From: Coniferiporia sulphurascens
Lineage: Eukaryota; Basidiomycota; Agaricomycetes; Hymenochaetales; Hymenochaetaceae
Direction: 5' to 3'
Length of the DNA: 64,000 bases
Assembly: GCA_002794785.1 (NCBI GenBank)
Contig: NBBA01000006.1
Coordinates: 2,046,001-2,110,000 of the forward strand
The notes under the pieces were generated by a model that saw nothing but the letters and a program-made list of their open reading frames with translations, did no database searches and was not told the DNA's origin. How positions within the stretch are numbered: the stretch's first letter is position 1; every line of letters begins with the position of its first letter. The position numbers were made by a program, and so were the translations under genes. Shown in pieces: positions 8,365-20,269 of this stretch.

Positions 8365-10293
8365 ATGAGGCTGCATCCGGCCTGGGATTATCTTGTGCTC
8401 TTCGTACTGTTCTGCTGTGCTAGCTGTCGATCGTATTCAGGCTCTAACTTTTACTCTTACTCTGACGTTTCTGGTTCGGGTGCAACTGCAAGTGCGAATG
8501 GTAATACCTTGACAAGCAATAGCTCAAGCCCAAGCCCAAGCCCAACTTCGAGTGTCAGGCAACAGCACGTTTTCGGGAAATATCACTAGTGCTTCCGGGA
8601 GCGGCAATTTCGCGGGATCAAACCTCTACTACGCTGCGGGACTGAACTCGGGCCAACGCAAGACCTACCTCTCGTGAGCGAACTTGACTTGCCTGCTGCT
8701 TGCTGCCCCCTCCCTCTCTCCTTCTCTGAGTGCTGTCCTCATGGATGACATCTGTTTTCTTTAGTGCGCTGAAAGATGCGGATATGAAGGTCTTGCGCGT
8801 CTGGCTTGACGGGCAGTCGACTGGGTCGACGAAGGTACGTTTTGTTACAGCTTACTTCGTCCTTCTTCGAACAATCAAGGATGGAACTCAAGGTGGACTA
8901 ATGGCTAAGTTAAACACAGGGGAACGACAATCACAGCTTATCCGAGCCTTGAACCGAATGAGATAGGGCAGTACGACGATACAGTGCTCAACAATCTAGA
9001 CGACTTCATGCTAGACGCAAACTCATATGGAATCAAGGTGAGCGCATTGTTGTACTCTAGCAGTCCATTCCCTTCCGTGAGCACGAACACATGTTTTTGA
9101 TTACTATCAGCTACAAATAAGCATCCACTCGTTCAACGCGCTCAGTGCGAAAGATGTCTACGGTGCGAAGTACGGCACTTCGAGCTTCTACACCGACAGC
9201 ACAGCACAGGCGGCCTTCGACGCGCGCATCGCGCATGTCCTCGCGCACCAGCATAAGAGCCTTGGGAGGCCTTGGAGCGATCTCGGCGAGTACATCTTTG
9301 CGTTTGAAGCGCAGAACGAGGCTATGATCGGTAATGTGGGCATCGCATTTACATAGTTTCCTGAGCGTGTGCTAATGGTGAATGGTCATTGCAGGGTCAG
9401 AGCTTCGTGGAGGCGCACCAGGGCTGGCAGTGCGACAGGGCCAAGACAATCAAGACCGCACTCGGTGGGAATAGCACCGTAAGTCCTTTTGCTACTCGAC
9501 ACCTAACGTATGTGGCTGATATTCTGAGGGATAGTACAAAAGATTCTCGTGACGACGGGCGGCGAGTCCTAGCTCGACGAGTCGATGCAGTCCGATTACT
9601 TCACGTGTGCTAGCCTCGACATCATCGCTATACACGCGTACGGCTCGGGCGACTTCGACACCGGAAAGATACAAGCGTACGTGCAGAAGGCGACAAGCGC
9701 AGGGAAGAAGCTGCTTTTTTAAGAATGGTGCGTACTGCGTACCGCCGCAGGTCCACTTCAATTCGTACGCATACAGTAACATTCGTCTGCTATAGGGGTT
9801 CATGTTACTTCAGCTCGGACAACAATGTATGCAGCCGGGGCTCTGCGCTCTGCGCTGACCAGCGTAACGCGAACATCAAGCAGTGGGCAGGTGCGATCAC
9901 CGCCGCGGGTGTGCCGTAGCTCTATTGGCAGGTCATCCCTAACGCCGACCCTCATGTACGTCTCTTCCTCCTCCCCCTGAATCACTTGCACCTCATCGAC
10001 TGAACTATATTTAGTACGGGAGTGACTACGAGATCGGAGTAAACACAGACCCGTCGTGGGAGACACTGAAAGAGGCAGCGCAGGCCGCGAACGCAGCCAA
10101 AGGAGCCTTCGACTACTCCCCCTATGGCGTGCCAGTGTTGCTGCAGAGTTTCTGGACGAAGCGACGGGCATTACAGGGACTTATTTTCATCTATGTGTAT
10201 TTTTCTATTCACAAATTGGGACGTCTGGGGAAGGGGAGGGGTCACGATATCACGATGGGAGAATTGGGGAGGGGTGGTGTACGGTACATATAG
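8365..10293 (+). pseudogene. GH5 endo-beta-mannanase-like glycoside hydrolase, inactivated
   Basis: A secreted GH5 (mannanase-type) gene can be followed through about eight exons. It has a signal peptide with a hydrophobic core LVLFVLFCCA, a Ser/Pro linker, YYAAGLNSGQRKTYL, KVLRVWLDGQ, the acid/base motif EYIFAFEAQNEAM, DIIAIHAYGSGDF and the nucleophile motif EWG, ending near FDYSPY. It is broken. The linker changes frame near 8555. In-frame stops lie at 9570-9572 (TAG), 9720-9722 (TAA, immediately before the catalytic EWG where homologues commonly have Gln) and 9917-9919 (TAG, where the family has Trp before YWQ). The normal stop after the C-terminal motif is missing, so the frame runs on to 10293. 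Both catalytic glutamates remain, and splice sites look intact, so the loss is recent. It cannot make active enzyme without readthrough. Confidence 0.85.
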
Positions 10294-10734
10294 TAATACA
10301 AGACAAGAACGGAACAAAAGGGAAGAAAGCGGCAGTCATACAAGCTAACGGCGGAAGCCGGGGTGTGTGCAGGTCCTACGTCTGTTTCAAGGCGCCTATA
10401 ATGAAACCAGGCTTCCCTCCGTTTGTAGAAGCTACCGATTCACGTCAGAACGATACAAGTGAAATAGCTGTGAACTGCAGGCTTACCTGCTTTGATGTGA
10501 CACAAATGACGCGCGCCCAACCATGCAAACGCAGACTTTCGAGACTCGTACCCGATCCGATACCTGCGGGAAGAAACGTCAGAATCAAAAACTCAGTAGC
10601 CCATTCAAGAATTAGGAGAGACGGACCACGCGGACGCGCGTATGTAGCATTGCTTGCTCTCCTCACTGACAACGCTGCAGCCTAGGGGCAATGAGAGATT
10701 AGCACGAGACTGGAGGGAGGTTCAGAAGCGTGTA

Positions 10735-13493
10735 TTAATGCGTACTTGGGAAGTATTTCTCCATGTAAGATTTCTTCACCTTGTCCGCATGCGACTGAAT
10801 TTCTGACGAGGGTCGAGAGGACGAATCTACTTGTCCAGTAAGAACCATCTCAGCCACAGAGACCGGGCGAGTAGACGTACCCGGGTGCTGGAGCGAATCG
10901 ACTTTGTCTTTCGTAATTGCGCTATATAGATCGCGGTTGAACTTCTCCATGATCTCCTTCCCCATAGCGACCTCGCGGTCGAACCCCACCCTGTTATCTT
11001 CACGTAGGATCAACGCAGGGTCGGTCTTGAACACCGTAGGCTTCGGGCTTGATGTTTCTGCTGGTACGAGCCCACGGAGCATGTCCAACGGTTTGTCGCC
11101 CAGTTGAACCACGTCTTTGGCTTCTCCCTGTGTCTCAGCAGCATGTGCTCCCTTAATTGACTTCAGCTCTTTCCAAAGACGCTCGGAATCTGCACCCGTC
11201 TTCAATATATCCTATGGCGTGCCAAAGATAACGTTCAGCTCATTGGTTTCATGGTGTATCATAAAGATAGGAATAAGTGGATGACTCACCAGTGCGGCTT
11301 CTATGAGTTTCGCAAGCTTCCTGGGATACGGCGCGTCTGCCAGCCTAGGGGACTCTTCAACGGCCCGCATCCATTCGTTTGCAATTGCACCGACGAGGGT
11401 GTTATATCTTAACTTCACGAAGTTCTGGGTTAACGAGTTATTGAGGTCATTGAGCTCCCGAATCTGTGATGAGGCATTGCTGTCCATGGAGCCCCGGTCC
11501 TCCGGAACGTCTATCTGTTTCGGAATAAGCGTCTGATCCCAGCATACGAAATAAATATCCCCATCCAAATCGCTGTGGTGTACTATGAGACGAGAAATGT
11601 ATGGGAGTAACGAATTATACGCACCCTCCCGACATTGTATCCGGAACGGAATGGTGAGATTTACGGGAAAATACTAGAGGAGGGTCCGGTATGAACACTT
11701 AGTCTAAAATTGGGTTAAATCATGACATACCGATGCAATTGGTCAAGAAGGAGAGCTCCGGAGCATTGACTGCCTTGAAGACACGGATGTCTGTAATGAC
11801 ATTAATTAAAGAAAGAAAGCTCACGAAGGTACAATATACACATACCTGAAGGGAAGTACGACGGGTTACTACGAAGCCAGTATTAGTAGTCAGTCTCTTT
11901 GAGTGATGGGTGCACCTGGACTCACCGGGCGACAAAAACCTTAGAGGTACAAATGCCGTCTCTCTCCGGGAGGTTCACATACACCTCGTTTTCTCCGAGT
12001 ACCCCGAGCTCGTCCACCACGCCGAGAAGGTAACCCGATTTCTTACATCAACCACTAATTCAGCTTGTGTAGAAAATAAGACGACACATACAAAACAGCG
12101 AACCTTAACCTTGATGGACAACTTCTTTCGCAGGTTTCCATATTGATATTGCTGGTACTTTTGAAGGGCTTCCTGCAGATGCGGTTCATCCAGACCAAAT
12201 CCAGCATAAAGCATTTCATACACTGCACCAGTGCAAATAACGTCAATAGAAAATTCCCCACATTCACAAGTCCACATACCGTCTTGGAAAAATCCTTCTC
12301 CTTTCGCGTCTTTCTCCCCGAAAATGAATTTCAAAGCAGCATCTCTGTCAATTGCAATATCGTTAATCAAGCGGAGATGTTCGAGGAGAAGTTCCTTGAA
12401 TGACTGGAGAAATTGACGTTCATGAGAATGAGGATTAACAGGTCGCAGGGAAAGCGAAAGACTAGCTTCAAGAGGCACATTCAACGAAAGCAATAGCACA
12501 ATAAAGGCGAAATTCAGAGTCGCGCCTTGCGGAGGGTAAGAATAGCTGTGGACTTCAATCGTATCGGGTCCACCGCTGTATTTCAACATGGAATAGCGAT
12601 ACGAGTATTTGTACGTGCTGAGGTCCTCGCACGGCTGGTCCGTTTTGTTCATACGCCTGCAAATGTGCTTACAGACGCTTTCGAAAAGGTAGTCAGGGTA
12701 TGCGACAAGAACTCCCTTGACGCCGCCAACACGAATATGGAAGACTGCGCAGGAATGCTTAATCCAGTTCTTTCTCTTCAGTTATCTTAGAACCTTACCG
12801 GATGTACTTGAGCTCAAGTGAAGCTGCTTTCGAATAAGTACTGCCTGGCTTTCTCGAATCATGCTACAGCCATCCGTGGCAAGCGAATGATCTACTGTCT
12901 CCCTGTCCGCCAGCAGTAGCGCCTCCTCACGAGGAACCTATGGGATTGTAGGCTAAGCAATGTGGAAGATAAGAAGCAGAAGCGGCGTATGACTTACAGT
13001 GATAGTGTCGGCAGTGGATGAGAAGTTGAGGCCCAGTCGTGCAGCGTACTTCCCAGGTCCATCTTTCAAGAAGACTTCATCCAGGTTACCAAAGGCCCTC
13101 AGGAGGCTCTGGCAGGTCCAGTTCTCGTCCTCCTTGAAAAACATCACTTGACCAGACTTGATGTTCGACTCGGTGTAGCCTAGGAACTTGTACCTAGGCT
13201 TAGTGTCAGCCGGGAGTCCATGACGCTCAAATTGTTCACACCTACGTCGGAATGTCATCACGTACTTGAACCCCTTCGTCGACGAGGTTCTGCAGAATGC
13301 GCTCCATTTGGGTATCTGACGCATTCCTCGAGAACGCCACGAAGAGGAATCTGGTTGAGTCTCCAACCATTCTCAGCGCTCGGCATGACTTTCGCATAAG
13401 CAATTCCGGACGGGCGGTCCTGGCGGATCCATTGTCCGTCCAGTATATACGCATTGAGTAGACAGGACAAACATCAATGGGCAGGGACATCAT
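10735..13493 (-). CDS. RNA-dependent RNA polymerase, catalytic C-terminal part (QDE-1/RdRP family)
   Basis: This family makes double-stranded RNA in fungal RNA silencing. Exons can be joined without a break through the catalytic half: FLGYTESNIKSGQVMFF, GKYAARLGLNFSSTADTI, LATDGCSMI, VFHIRVGGVKGVLVAYP, SMLKYSGGPDTIEV, EMLYAGFGLDEPHL, LLGVVDELGVL, EVYVNLPERDG, VARNPSYFPSDIRVFKAVNA and SGGDLDGDIYFVCWD. The catalytic DxDGD aspartates are at 11571-11557. About ten GT..AG introns are used; the C-terminal exons end in MEKYFPSTH and TAA at 10735. The model starts at ATG 13493 only because I recognise nothing earlier. Family members carry several hundred further N-terminal residues, not found up to Block II at ~14,480. 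It may be 5'-truncated by the Block II insertion, or its upstream exons may be too diverged to see. Confidence 0.8.
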
Positions 13494-14480
13494 GGTGGGT
13501 TAGACAAAGGAAGAAAGATGAAAGTTGGTTTGGTCCATCTCAGAGACTTCGAGAAAGCTTTTATGTGGAAGGGGGACTTGCACAGCTGGTCAATATATCA
13601 ATCCCGCAGTTGCGGACTTCGCCTGTCTCGACCGCCCCTGCTGTACTAGTCTCCCAAGGAGCAGTGCCACACCTTTGTGTAAGACATGCCAGGGAATCTG
13701 GGCTGTTTGGGACATCAATCTTCGCCAAAGTCAAAAAAGTCATACCCAAGGACATACGAAACTCTAAGAACTGGACAGCTCAAACCTTTTATATCGGAGA
13801 AGTACAGAGGGGGTCCTAGGGTGGGGGTGCTAACAAAGATGGCGAGACCATGATACAAACAGTTTCGCTGCGGCGGAGGGCCGCGACGCATCAGATTGGC
13901 TCTTATTGAAAGCAGCGCGTCGTGAAGATTTTTTTCTGTTGAGTCAGAGTACGGAGCAGATGTTTCAAACGGCTCAAGCCTGAGTCATTCAAAAGCCGCC
14001 AACTGTGCTGAGGCCACGTTCCAGTGTGGCAGAGCTGAGAAGATTTATACAGAGTCCAGAGCAGACTTCGTGATTTCTATTCCGTATGAAATAGTACCGT
14101 AGATATCTATGTCCGCAGCGAAGCATCACCGCCCCGGGCCACTAGGACGCCTTTCTGGAACCACATCAACTTCCGTCCTGCGGCACGGTCTTTGGCTTTT
14201 TGTCGCCCAAGACCTGTGCCACAAAAGAGGGGTAATGTTAAGTACAGCAAGTAGTAGCGAGAATTGGAGGTGTATAACAATACTCGTCGCGTTACGGCCG
14301 TGCTATCCAAAAAAAACACGTGTCAGATTAGCCGTACGTAATCATGCATTCTTTCTAAAACTATTCAACAGCTATTCGCTGGAATCTTTCACTCGACCAG
14401 CTTGCATTACGCCGATTTTTACCAGAGACTTGTGAGATATAACGTTGGACTTCGTAGACCTGAGAGCGTCACGGTGTACA
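13494..14480. other. Region upstream of the RdRP fragment
   Basis: A minus-strand open frame at 13561-13755 could be a remnant exon of the RdRP gene, but it carries no motif I recognise. The rest up to the Block II edge shows no gene. A short A run (AAAAAAAC) lies at 14310-14317. Confidence 0.35.
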
Positions 14481-15048
14481 ATTAACAATGAGGCTTATAA
14501 ATTAGGAACGAAAACGTTCAGAAAGAAGCGCTCAGATCGCATATCAAGCCAATCTGATAAGGCTTCCGCATCAAACCACTATCTTTTCCATATCCGTCCC
14601 TCATTCGCCGTACGGGGTGAAATGGCGACTTATCCCCTAGAATTTTACTCTGCAGCGTCCTCTTCGTCATTGCTCCCCATTTTGTAAGGGAGGAGAGCGA
14701 CATGTCCGTAAGCACAGAGAGTTTGGCGTGACGAGCGCCTTGTTTCCGCCGATGACCCCGAGCCGTGAGTCACGGTCGGCATCTGGGACACGAGCCGTCA
14801 TTGGATAGGGAACAATGGACGTTAGGCAAAAAACGAACAAAGGATAAGACCTCACAAGCTTTAGCGACTCCGCGAAATGCCGGAAACACGAGGCGCGCGG
14901 AGTGGTTGAAAGAAAAAACCAACACATTCAGTGGCTCAGCGTCCTTTCGTCTTCAACTCCAACCACTACATCCTGTCCCCTCTCTCGAGGCTACACCTGC
15001 ATACCTGTACCTGCTCCTGTCTGCTCTGAGCGTCATAGGTTAACCAGC

Positions 15049-16704
15049 ATGCCAATGCATCCTCGCTTCGTGGAAAGACTCCGCGCAAATCGCACTTTAG
15101 GACGTCACGACCAGAATCGTAGGGTTGCGCCTCCTAACCACAACATTTATTACCCAGCCATCACAGAAACGAACGTCCCTGTAGCGGATAATGCCGCAAC
15201 ATACACCGCAGTCCTCCCCGGCGATACGTCTGAAACCGATGTCGTCTATGAGGCTGCGGACGAAGGCGCCGTTGCCCTCGCTGACGTGTACAACGGCAGT
15301 TTAGAGAGCAACGGTGCTCAACCATCCTACAACATCTTAGAGTACCCCGAGTTCCCGAGCTTTACCGGCGAGGCCGAGGTACTTAACGGTCTCAATATTT
15401 CACCCTGGGACGACGTAAGCGAAGGTGAGTAATGAAATATGCCTTCTTATGGTCTCTCCCTAATTCTCTTCCTGACCACGTTAGGTTCCAATGAACCGGA
15501 AGCCAGCGTGTCTGCGCTCGTAGTTAGTCGAGCGATCGAGGAAGAGGACAGTCGTCCCCCCCGTATGACAAGAACGAGGAAAGGCAGAAACCCCGCAGGC
15601 CGTGCGCAGGCGAAGAAAGGCAAAGGCAAAGAAAGGGAAGCTAGCACAGTATCTTCGGATGAAGACGCTAATATGCCCACTCGCTCCGCGGCTGACGAAG
15701 AGGCCACAATCCACCCTCCTGAAGTGACTCGACCCCGTACTCGTGCCGTAGTTAGAGCAGAGAAAGCCGCAGCCGCAGCCGCCGACTCTCGCCAAGCCAA
15801 GGGCAAGGGTCGCGCCGACGAACCGGCCCCACATCCACCAGCAAAAAATGTCGTGATACGCAGAGGACGCGGCCAAAAGGCCAAGAAGGTTACCTGTGAT
15901 AATGTCGCCATTGCTGCGCGTCCCGACGACGCTGCTCCGGGCCCCTCTCGAAGACGCACCCGCGGTGTGAAACACACCGTTAAACCGCGGAGCCCTTCGC
16001 CACCTCCACCTTTGGTGGTTCCGGATGGTATGCGTAAGCTGAGAGGGAACAGGCTCGTCTCTGCTGAGCCTCCGGCTCCCCGCACTCGCACTCGCAGACA
16101 ACTAAAGACAGTTCCTGCTGTGAAGGAAGAAACAGTCGAGGATAAAAAGGAGGAGCAACCGAAGCGAGAAAATAAAAGGACGCGAGACGACTTCGAGGGT
16201 GACGACGCACCTGAGGATGCCCCTCCGAAGAAGCGCAGCAAGCACGCCCACACTCCTCCGCAGGACGCAGCCGAGCAGCTACCGAATCCATTGGCCGAAG
16301 AGACTGCGGAAGGGGAGGCCCCCAAATCCCATTTTGCTTCTGAAGAGGAAGAGACTGCTCTCATTGTCCCCGAAACCCATACCGTCGGGCCCGAGGTCGA
16401 GACCGCCGAATCCGCAGCTCCTGAAGTTTCTGAGGTCGCAGTCTTAGAAGTTCCTGCAGTCCCCGCAGTCGAGGAACCAGCACCTGCTGAGGAACAAGCC
16501 GCAGCGCCACCTGCCATAGCAGTCCCGCAGCTCCCCGCTCATCCCGCGGTACTTCCCCCGGCTTTCCATGCTGTGATTCACCCAGCCCCTAATCAACAGA
16601 TTCCGCAAGGCCTCGTACCTGCTCAGCCTGCTGCTATCCCCCTCAACAGGCCGCTGCGTCGTTCTGAGACGACTCTGCTCTTCGGAAAGATCTATCGCCG
16701 CTAA
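15049..16704 (+). CDS. Gene A2: disordered basic probable nuclear protein, A/B family
   Basis: Function unknown. Exon 1 (15049-15424) and exon 2 (15485-16704) flank a 60-nt GTGAGT..TTAG intron at phase 1 and encode 531 residues. It is the closest relative of A1, with the same acidic N-terminal region, Ala-rich stretch, AT-hook-like RRGRGQK, NLS-like PKRENKRTRDDFEGDDAPED and PPKKRSK, and the C-terminal LRRSETTLLFGKIYRR. It has a slightly longer acidic tail than A1, with an insertion around EGEAPKSHFASEEEE. An upstream in-frame ATG at 14902 is open as in A1. The intact frame, when A3 next door is broken, suggests A genes are or were recently under selection. Subcellular location is inferred from composition. 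Confidence 0.7.
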
Positions 16705-18526
16705 TCGATCGAGGAGCACAATTTAGACGTATTTCGTCCCTATTATTCACTGTTTACTGTCTCAGCTTCAACTTTTTTTGAATTCATAGCGAATGTATAA
16801 CTTACAGATGTTCAGATCGTCACACAATCTCTGGCCCCGGGTAACCCATCGCTCGGATAGCCCCCCCTGCATCATTAGACCCTTTATTTACGGACCTTTG
16901 AACACTTCATCCGTCTATATTTTGCGAATTGGTTCATCATCTGCGTATGGCTTGTAACACAATTGTTATTGTTCCGTGTCTCGTTGAATAAAGTCCTTCC
17001 TCGACAAACGTGCGGGCATTTCGCGATCCAATTAGCTGAAAGGGCCTTGGCAGTTAATGTGAGGAATGGCGAGAACTGAAAATTCGGAGGCTCTCCTCAG
17101 CCCAAAGAAAAGTTATGGAGGAGGGCTAGAGGGAATGCTTGTGGTCAAAGAAGAAGTTGTCAAAGGGCGAAACCGTGTCACCCCGTACGTTGTATCCACC
17201 TTCCACTTTGGCCGTGAAGTCCGATCAAGTAAAAGGGTAGGGGCAGGATCCGACAATTAAGTTCGATCGATACGATTGAAAAAATGCGCAGACCGACCTG
17301 CAGAGTGCGTCCCTGAGAGACGCAAACGTGTCTTCAAGCATCGGCGCTGCCGCGGAGCACAAGGCATAAGATCTAGAGTAAACTTACCCCATTTGTGAAC
17401 GATGCTCTACTTGGTAAAACTACTAGTGTACGACTGTGGTGTTTCTTTTAGGTGAGTGGCGAGTATCAATAGGCGAGTGAATAAATTTGTAAAGCAGTTG
17501 TCGTTGCGGAGGATGGAAGGAAGTGGTCCATCCATTCTGTGGAAAAAAGAGGAAAGCGCACGAACTGAGTTGCTTTAACGTCCGGTAAATCCCCGGGCCG
17601 GAATACTTGACTTGAGAAATGCGCCTCGCACCGTGACATTTCAACAGAATGGCTTTCCTTGCCCCTCGATTACTATTTGTCGGGTGCCGATTTATTTACT
17701 CAAACGATCCTAAATATATCTGGATTGTGCGTCGACCCTTGTACTTCTCCCCGCTAGTCGATATAGCCGACTCCAAAATCGTTATCGTCACGGTGGACTC
17801 CGGAAACTCTCGTGCTGGCAAACCCACTGGCATGGGCCATGGTCACTCGGACTCACTCCCCTTCAAGATGTTCTTAGCGTTCTTTTGTATCGACTGAGTT
17901 TTATTGTCATCCTCTGCGTCTGTCTTTCGGACCTTGATCGGACATCAGGCCTATCATGCGTGGCTTCTGAAGTACAAAAACTTACGTTGAATCACGGTTT
18001 CGCTCTTTTAACACAACTTCCTCTTTGAACACTACCGTCCCTCTAATCACCATCTCCGGTATCCGCTCGGTGGTGAGAAGTGCCCCTGCATTGTCTGTTG
18101 TCGCCGATTCTCACTCATAGGTCGTCTTACATTCCTACAGCTGATCAGATCCCGAGATGCTTGATTGTCCGGCGAGAAACGTCCTCCCTTTTGTTCAACA
18201 AAACAACAATAATAATGTTACAACCGCAGACGATGGGTCAAATCGCAAAAATATAAACAGGTGAAGAGCACAAATGTCCGTAAGAAAGGGGGCTGGAAAG
18301 AAGAACTGCGTCGAAAATTGTCCAAGTGATGGGAATTTCGGACGATCTAGGATCTGTAAGTTATACATCCAGTCTAGTATAGGGATATGTCGAAGCTGAA
18401 ACAGTGAAAATATATATTAGGGATGCAGAACGTTCAAGTGTCAATCACAGCGGCTTGTGGTGATTTATTCCCGTAACTTGGGCAGATCTGAGGCTTTGAG
18501 GTGCCGTCGATTAATGACGGCGTGGG
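16705..18526. other. Block II central non-coding region
   Basis: Counterpart of 1086-2827 in reverse orientation, with no conserved coding frame. The TTTACGGACCTTTG-type segment is at about 16897 on plus and a related CGTAAG/CATTTGTGC form near 18265 on minus. Block III carries a partial copy of the same region at 22057-22930. Confidence 0.55.
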
Positions 18527-19600
18527 TTAGGCCATAAAATTTGACGATGTTGTAGCTGCGACTCCCCCGAGATTATGGGCTTGCTCGGTGCGTTTTCTCG
18601 GCGGGGCGTCCTCAGGTGCGTCATCGTCCTCGAAATCTCTTCTCGTTCTCTTGTTTCCTCGCTTCGGCTGTTCCTTCTTTTTCCCTTTCATTTTTCCTTT
18701 GCCCATGACGGGGAGCGTCTCTGGCTGCCTGGGGATGCGCGGACGGGGAATTGGAGTCTCCGTAGAGACGAGCCTTCTGCGCCTCAGCTCGCGCATCCCG
18801 TCCGGAACCACTAGTGGCGGAAGGGTAGGCTCGTCGGCACGACCTTCTCCTTCCGCTTGACGGGAGATCGTGGCCTCAGCATCGTATTTCTCGGTCCTAA
18901 CCAAGAGACGAACTCGAGGTCGGGATATTTTTGGTGGGTGGACCGCGACCTCATCCACATCACCCCCAGAGCGAGTGGGTTTACCAGTCGCCTCGTCCGA
19001 AGAAGGAGCGGTGTCAGTGACCCTCTTCTTGCCCCTGTCCTTGCGTTTCTTCGCTTCCGCAGAAGGATTTTATTTCTATTTGACCTCCCCGTACGGACAC
19101 GGGGTTTTTGTTGCTTAATGGATTGAACTGGTTCTGGTTTGTTGATGTCTATACGGTCAGGAAGTGCGTTAGAGAGGGGCCATACAAAAGCATATCGCAT
19201 GCTCACCCTCAGTCTCTTTGTCCTTGCAGCGACTGCTTGGGACCTTGGGGTCATCTATGGTTTTGTTGTGATGGAGAACACCGTTGCTCTCCATGCTGTT
19301 GTATACGTTTCCGAGGGCAACGGCGCCCTCATCCACAACTCCATAGATACCGTCTTTGGTCTCGGTAGTGCCGCCCGCGGCGTCTTGTTCGTCCTCAAGC
19401 TCCCGTAACATTTCCCGTTCAGCATTTACCACACAGAGAAGTGCCTGAAAGGGAGTGACCGATCCTTGAGGGATGCCATAGTGCTGGCGCAACGATACCA
19501 ACTCATTCATCTTATACGCTAACACAACTTCTTTTGTCTTAACGACATTATCCCCAGCTGAGTTGTGAATCCGAGTTGCAGAACGAAGCTTCATTGGCAT
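18527..19600 (-). pseudogene. Gene B2: A/B-family copy with a frameshift
   Basis: Exon 1 (19600-19207, MPMKLRSATRIHNSAG) and exon 2 from 19148 join across a 58-nt intron at the conserved phase-1 site. The joined length is not divisible by three. The reading frame that enters exon 2 (DINKPEPVQSI) is lost around 19045-19085, within the segment equivalent to B1 KNKRPAGPAAGEKKHKD. The conserved remainder (SGGDVDEVAVHPPKISRP, then NKRTRRDFEDDDAPEDAPP) continues in a different frame to the stop at 18527. The product would therefore lack the basic C-terminal half. A second unrecognised intron could rescue the frame, but no good splice pair is visible. Its promoter resembles those of A1 and A2. Confidence 0.65.
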
Positions 19601-20269
19601 GTCGCTGACGGTTTTCAATACAAACAGATGAAGGCTTGAGAAAGAGGAAAGGGAGATGCAGAGGTGGTGGTTAAAGTTGAAGACGAAAGGCTGTCGACCA
19701 CTTGGCGTATTGGGTTCACTCCAACCACGGACCACGAAAAGGCAAAGCACCTCGTGTTCCGGTGGTCTGCAGTGTTGCTAAAGCTCTTAAGTTCTGATCC
19801 CTTTGTTTGGTTTTTTTTCTTAACGCCCATTGTTCTCCATGCAGTGGCTCTCGTACCATGGCTCAAGTAGTAGGATACTAATCACACTAAGACACGTCCC
19901 CCCCCGAGTCCTTTCTCACAAAAAGAAGAGCAACAGAAACCGACGACACTAAGGGACATTATACAGTTTCCCGGATGTTCGTTTCACTAGAGGGCCACTG
20001 CAAGTGAGTGGAGACGGATAGTGGCCCTTTTCGACGATGTAAACCCTATCGGATAAAAGTAAAGGTTTGGGCGCTTCTTTGTTCCTTATTTGGTATTCGT
20101 CATTAGCCTCGCCCTATCACTGTTCGTACGTGCTCTCAGAATCGACCACCGTTATTCTCCCCTGGTCTCCTGGCAGAAGACAGATAGCATAATGCATGCT
20201 GTCCGGGATAGAGGAACAAGCGCAGTTTCGCCAATACAGTACCTTTGAATACGTCACGAAGCCATGTTC

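Larger units (their letters stand above)
14480..20105. repeat. Block II: inverted copy of Block I with genes A2 and B2
   Basis: The order is A (plus) then B (minus), convergent, with homologous outer ends near 14480-14640 and 19990-20105, both carrying a variant of CTTATCAGAT and CGCTTCTTT on their outward-facing strand. It matches Block I in opposite orientation. Promoter regions, intron positions and 3' flanks are shared, so the duplication covers the whole unit and not just the genes. Boundaries are judged by eye and could be off by tens of bases. Confidence 0.75.

Noticed and set aside
13561..13755. Minus-strand frame as an upstream RdRP exon
   Set aside because: No RdRP motif recognised and no splice partner that fits clearly; mentioned as a possible remnant only.
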